DNA of 64,000 bases, from positions 1 through 64,000 of the forward strand of contig CAZFBS010000008.1 of NCBI GenBank assembly GCA_964517265.1, written 5' to 3'. Made by a program: the position numbers and the translations under genes. Within the stretch, counting starts at the first letter, position 1, and each line of letters begins with the position of its first letter. Below are positions 61,972-64,000 of the stretch, in pieces. Below the pieces are notes generated by a model that was not told the origin of the DNA, searched no databases, and saw only the letters and a program-made list of their open reading frames with translations. The DNA is from REEP01 sp964517265 (GTDB taxonomy: Bacteria; Pseudomonadota; Alphaproteobacteria; Rhodospirillales; Defluviicoccaceae).

Positions 61972-64000
61972 TCAACCGGGCGCACCCGATCCGCGCGCAA
62001 GCGCGCTGAGAAGGCTGTGAGCAATGTTCACCTGCGGGCGCCATAGCCCGCGCTGTTCGGCCTCAAGAAGGCGCTCGCTCATCTCGCGCAACGCCGCTGG
62101 GTTATTGTCTTCCAGAAACGCCCGGACTTCGTCATCGCTGACGTACGCCTGGAAAACCGCGTCGAAATGATGATCCTTGACGCAGTGAGCGGTCGCGGCG
62201 AAGGCGAACAGGTAATCAACGGTGGCGGCCATTTCGAACCCGCCCTTGTAGCCGTGCCGCATCACGCCCTGGATCCACTTCGGATTGACCACCCGGGCGC
62301 GAACGACGCGGGCGACCTCCTCCTCAAGGGTGCGAATGCGCGGCGATTCGGGCCGGGAATGGTCTCCGTGATAAATGGCGGGCTGGCTGCCGGAGAGCAC
62401 GCGCACTGCCGCCGCCATCCCCCCTTCAAACTGGTAGTAGTCGTCCGAGTCGAGGATGTCGTGCTCCCGGTTGTCCTGATTCTGGATCACCGCATCGACG
62501 CCGGTCAGCCGCTCCGCGAACGTATCGTGGGCCGCCCGACCACCGCTGCCACCGCCGTAGGCGTAGCCGCCCCAGGCGAGGTAGGCATGAGCGAGGTCGG
62601 CGTCCGTTTGCCAGCCACGCTCGTCGATCAGCGCCTGCAGTCCCGCGCCGTAGGCGCCCGGCTTGGAGCCGAACACCCGGTATCCGGCAACCTCGCGGGC
62701 CTTGGCTTCGCTCGCGCCGTTTGTCATCAGCCGATCTGTTTCCTCCTTCACGCGACGCGCCAGTGGATTGTGGTCTTCGGGCTCGTCAAGCGAGGCGACT
62801 GCCCGCGCGGCCGAGTCGAACAGATCGATGAGGGCCGGAAAGGCGTCCCGGAAGAAACCTGAAACACGAAGGGTGACGTCGATCCGGGGACGATCGAGGA
62901 CCGCAAGGGGAAGGATCTCGAACCCGGTGACTCGCCGCGACGCGGAATCCCAGGTCGGTCGCACCCCCATCAAGGCAAGACCCTGCGCGATATCGTCGCC
63001 GCCGGTCCGCATGTTGCTGGTACCCCACGCAGTCAGCGCAAGCCGCTGCGGCCAACTGCCGTGTTCCTGGAGATGCCGCTCGACGAGCAAGCTCGCCGAC
63101 TTCCAGCCGAGGGTCCAGGCCGCGGGAGTTGGCACCGTGCGTGTGTCAACAGCATAGAAATTGCGCCCGGTCGGCAGCACATCGGGCTTGCCCCGGGTGG
63201 GCGCACCGGATGGGCCCGGCGCAACGAAGCGGCCGTCGAGACCAGTCAACAGGCCCTCGATTTCCGCCCGGCCGCACGCCTCCACTGCCGGCCGTATGGT
63301 CTCCTCCAGTTCCGCGAGAACTGCCCGGGTCTGTGACCACGCCTGGGGAACGGGCTTGTCCCCGGCCACGATGGCGGCCGCCAAAACCTCAAGCCGCTCG
63401 ATGGTGTCGCCTGCGCTCCGCCACGGATCATCAGTGCCGCTCAGATCCTCGGGTCGGGGACCGGTCCATGGTGCGGCGGCCACCGCTTCGAGCGGATCGA
63501 AGCCGAGAGCGAGATCGTCGGCCAGCGCGCGTAACAGTGAGCGCGCGGCGGGCGCATCGCCGCCGCGCGGTGTGCGCACGAGCGCCACCAGCAGGTCGCG
63601 AAGCTGAACCCCTTCGGGTGGCCGACCGAACACGTGTAGGCCGTCGCGAATCTGCATCTCCTTCAACTCGCACAAATAATTGTCGAGTTTCGCGAGCGCG
63701 GCGTCGCGGTCATCGTCATCGCCGATACCGCAGTCGGCGTCGAGACCGCTGACTCGACACAGCGAAAGAATGTCGTCGCTGAGAACCTTCAGCCGCCGCG
63801 GATCGACTCCGGCGGCCTCGTAATATTCGTCGACAAGCTGCTCCAGGTTGCGCAAGGGGCCATAGCTTTCCGCTCGCGTCAGCGGTGGTGTCAGATGATC
63901 GACGATGACAGCCTGGGCACGGCGCTTAGCCTGGGTTCCTTCCCCGGGATCGTTGACGATGAAGGGATAGAGATGCGCAAGCGGTCCCAGCGCCACTTCG
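61972..64000 (-). CDS. cobN: cobaltochelatase subunit CobN, 3' part
   Basis: The last about 675 residues of CobN; the gene runs off the right edge, so the start is not seen. CobN is the large subunit that inserts cobalt into hydrogenobyrinate a,c-diamide with CobS and CobT. Family blocks are LYPFIVNDPGEGTQAKRR near the edge, LPTGRNFYAVDTRTVPTPAA, NREHDILDSDDYYQFEGG and IQGVMRHGYKGGFEMAATVDY. Typical CobN is about 1,200-1,300 residues. Together with cobO and cobQ it shows the aerobic cobalamin route. A GTG at 63996 is internal, not the start. Confidence 0.95.
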   Translation of the reverse strand, partial: EVALGPLAHLYPFIVNDPGEGTQAKRRAQAVIVDHLTPPLTRAESYGPLRNLEQLVDEYYEAAGVDPRRLKVLSDDILSLCRVSGLDADCGIGDDDDRDAALAKLDNYLCELKEMQIRDGLHVFGRPPEGVQLRDLLVALVRTPRGGDAPAARSLLRALADDLALGFDPLEAVAAAPWTGPRPEDLSGTDDPWRSAGDTIERLEVLAAAIVAGDKPVPQAWSQTRAVLAELEETIRPAVEACGRAEIEGLLTGLDGRFVAPGPSGAPTRGKPDVLPTGRNFYAVDTRTVPTPAAWTLGWKSASLLVERHLQEHGSWPQRLALTAWGTSNMRTGGDDIAQGLALMGVRPTWDSASRRVTGFEILPLAVLDRPRIDVTLRVSGFFRDAFPALIDLFDSAARAVASLDEPEDHNPLARRVKEETDRLMTNGASEAKAREVAGYRVFGSKPGAYGAGLQALIDERGWQTDADLAHAYLAWGGYAYGGGSGGRAAHDTFAERLTGVDAVIQNQDNREHDILDSDDYYQFEGGMAAAVRVLSGSQPAIYHGDHSRPESPRIRTLEEEVARVVRARVVNPKWIQGVMRHGYKGGFEMAATVDYLFAFAATAHCVKDHHFDAVFQAYVSDDEVRAFLEDNNPAALREMSERLLEAEQRGLWRPQVNIAHSLLSALARGSGAPG

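Overview
The window reads as chromosome of an alphaproteobacterium, most likely from the Rhodospirillales. The case rests on gene order: prs-rplY-pth-ychF; the run dusB(nifR3)-ntrB-ntrC-ntrY-ntrX-trkA-(D-amino-acid aminotransferase)-HAD-hfq-hflX; rlpA-dacC-tmk-holB-metG-tatD-MBL-mazG; and HDAC-xseB-ispA-dxs-tlyA. A fused ispDF and a GTTC-N7-GTTC LexA-type box agree with this. G+C is high throughout and by eye somewhat lower around 25-50 kb. I recognised no tRNA, rRNA, CRISPR array, phage or complete insertion sequence; the only mobile DNA is an IS3-type transposase scrap at the left edge.

Layout. 1-2.5 kb: IS scrap, divergent Rrf2 and MarR regulators, pgeF. 2.8-6.3 kb: prs, rplY, pth, ychF. 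6.3-9.2 kb: two hotdog thioesterases facing a dienelactone hydrolase coupled to a class V aminotransferase-like protein. 9.3-11.1 kb: eda and kdgK (KDG to KDPG to pyruvate plus glyceraldehyde 3-phosphate). 11.5-18.8 kb: an accessory-looking series of envelope and unknown genes (DUF3616, TerC, Tat lipoprotein M48 protease, phospholipase D, SHOCT protein, DCC thiol protein, periplasmic histidine phosphatase). 18.9-21 kb: a two-gene DNA-repair-like operon (radical SAM TIGR03916 plus DUF4130/TIGR03915) with a perfect SOS-type box upstream. 21.1-26.2 kb: TRAP transporter dctPQM downstream of a RidA-like gene and divergent from a universal stress protein. 26.3-35.7 kb: cell-wall genes (mltB, rlpA, dacC) running into tmk, holB, metG, tatD, an MBL hydrolase and mazG. 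35.7-49.6 kb, minus strand: dehydrogenase, inositol-phosphatase-like, hflX, hfq, HAD, aminotransferase, trkA, ntrXYCB, dusB. 49.7-53.7 kb: CcsA-like protein, ispDF, EcsC, SLT transglycosylase. 53.7-58.8 kb, minus strand: tlyA, dxs, ispA, xseB, HDAC; with ispDF this gives four MEP/prenyl functions within 7 kb. 59.1-64 kb: cobQ, a SYLF lipoprotein, cobO and the 3' part of cobN (late cobalamin synthesis), cut by the right edge.

The strongest candidate for an under-described system is the radical SAM/DUF4130 pair. The genes overlap by 8 bp, the first has a C3-C2 radical SAM cluster motif and a C-terminal helix-hairpin-helix, and a GTTC-TTTATAT-GTTC box lies 75 bp before the chosen GTG start, so the pair looks like a damage-inducible unit of unknown chemistry. 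Other points worth a look are an NtrX whose Walker B glutamate is glycine, a divergent thymidylate kinase in an otherwise standard locus, a MarR-type regulator with a four-cysteine tail, and several perfect repeats next to gene starts.
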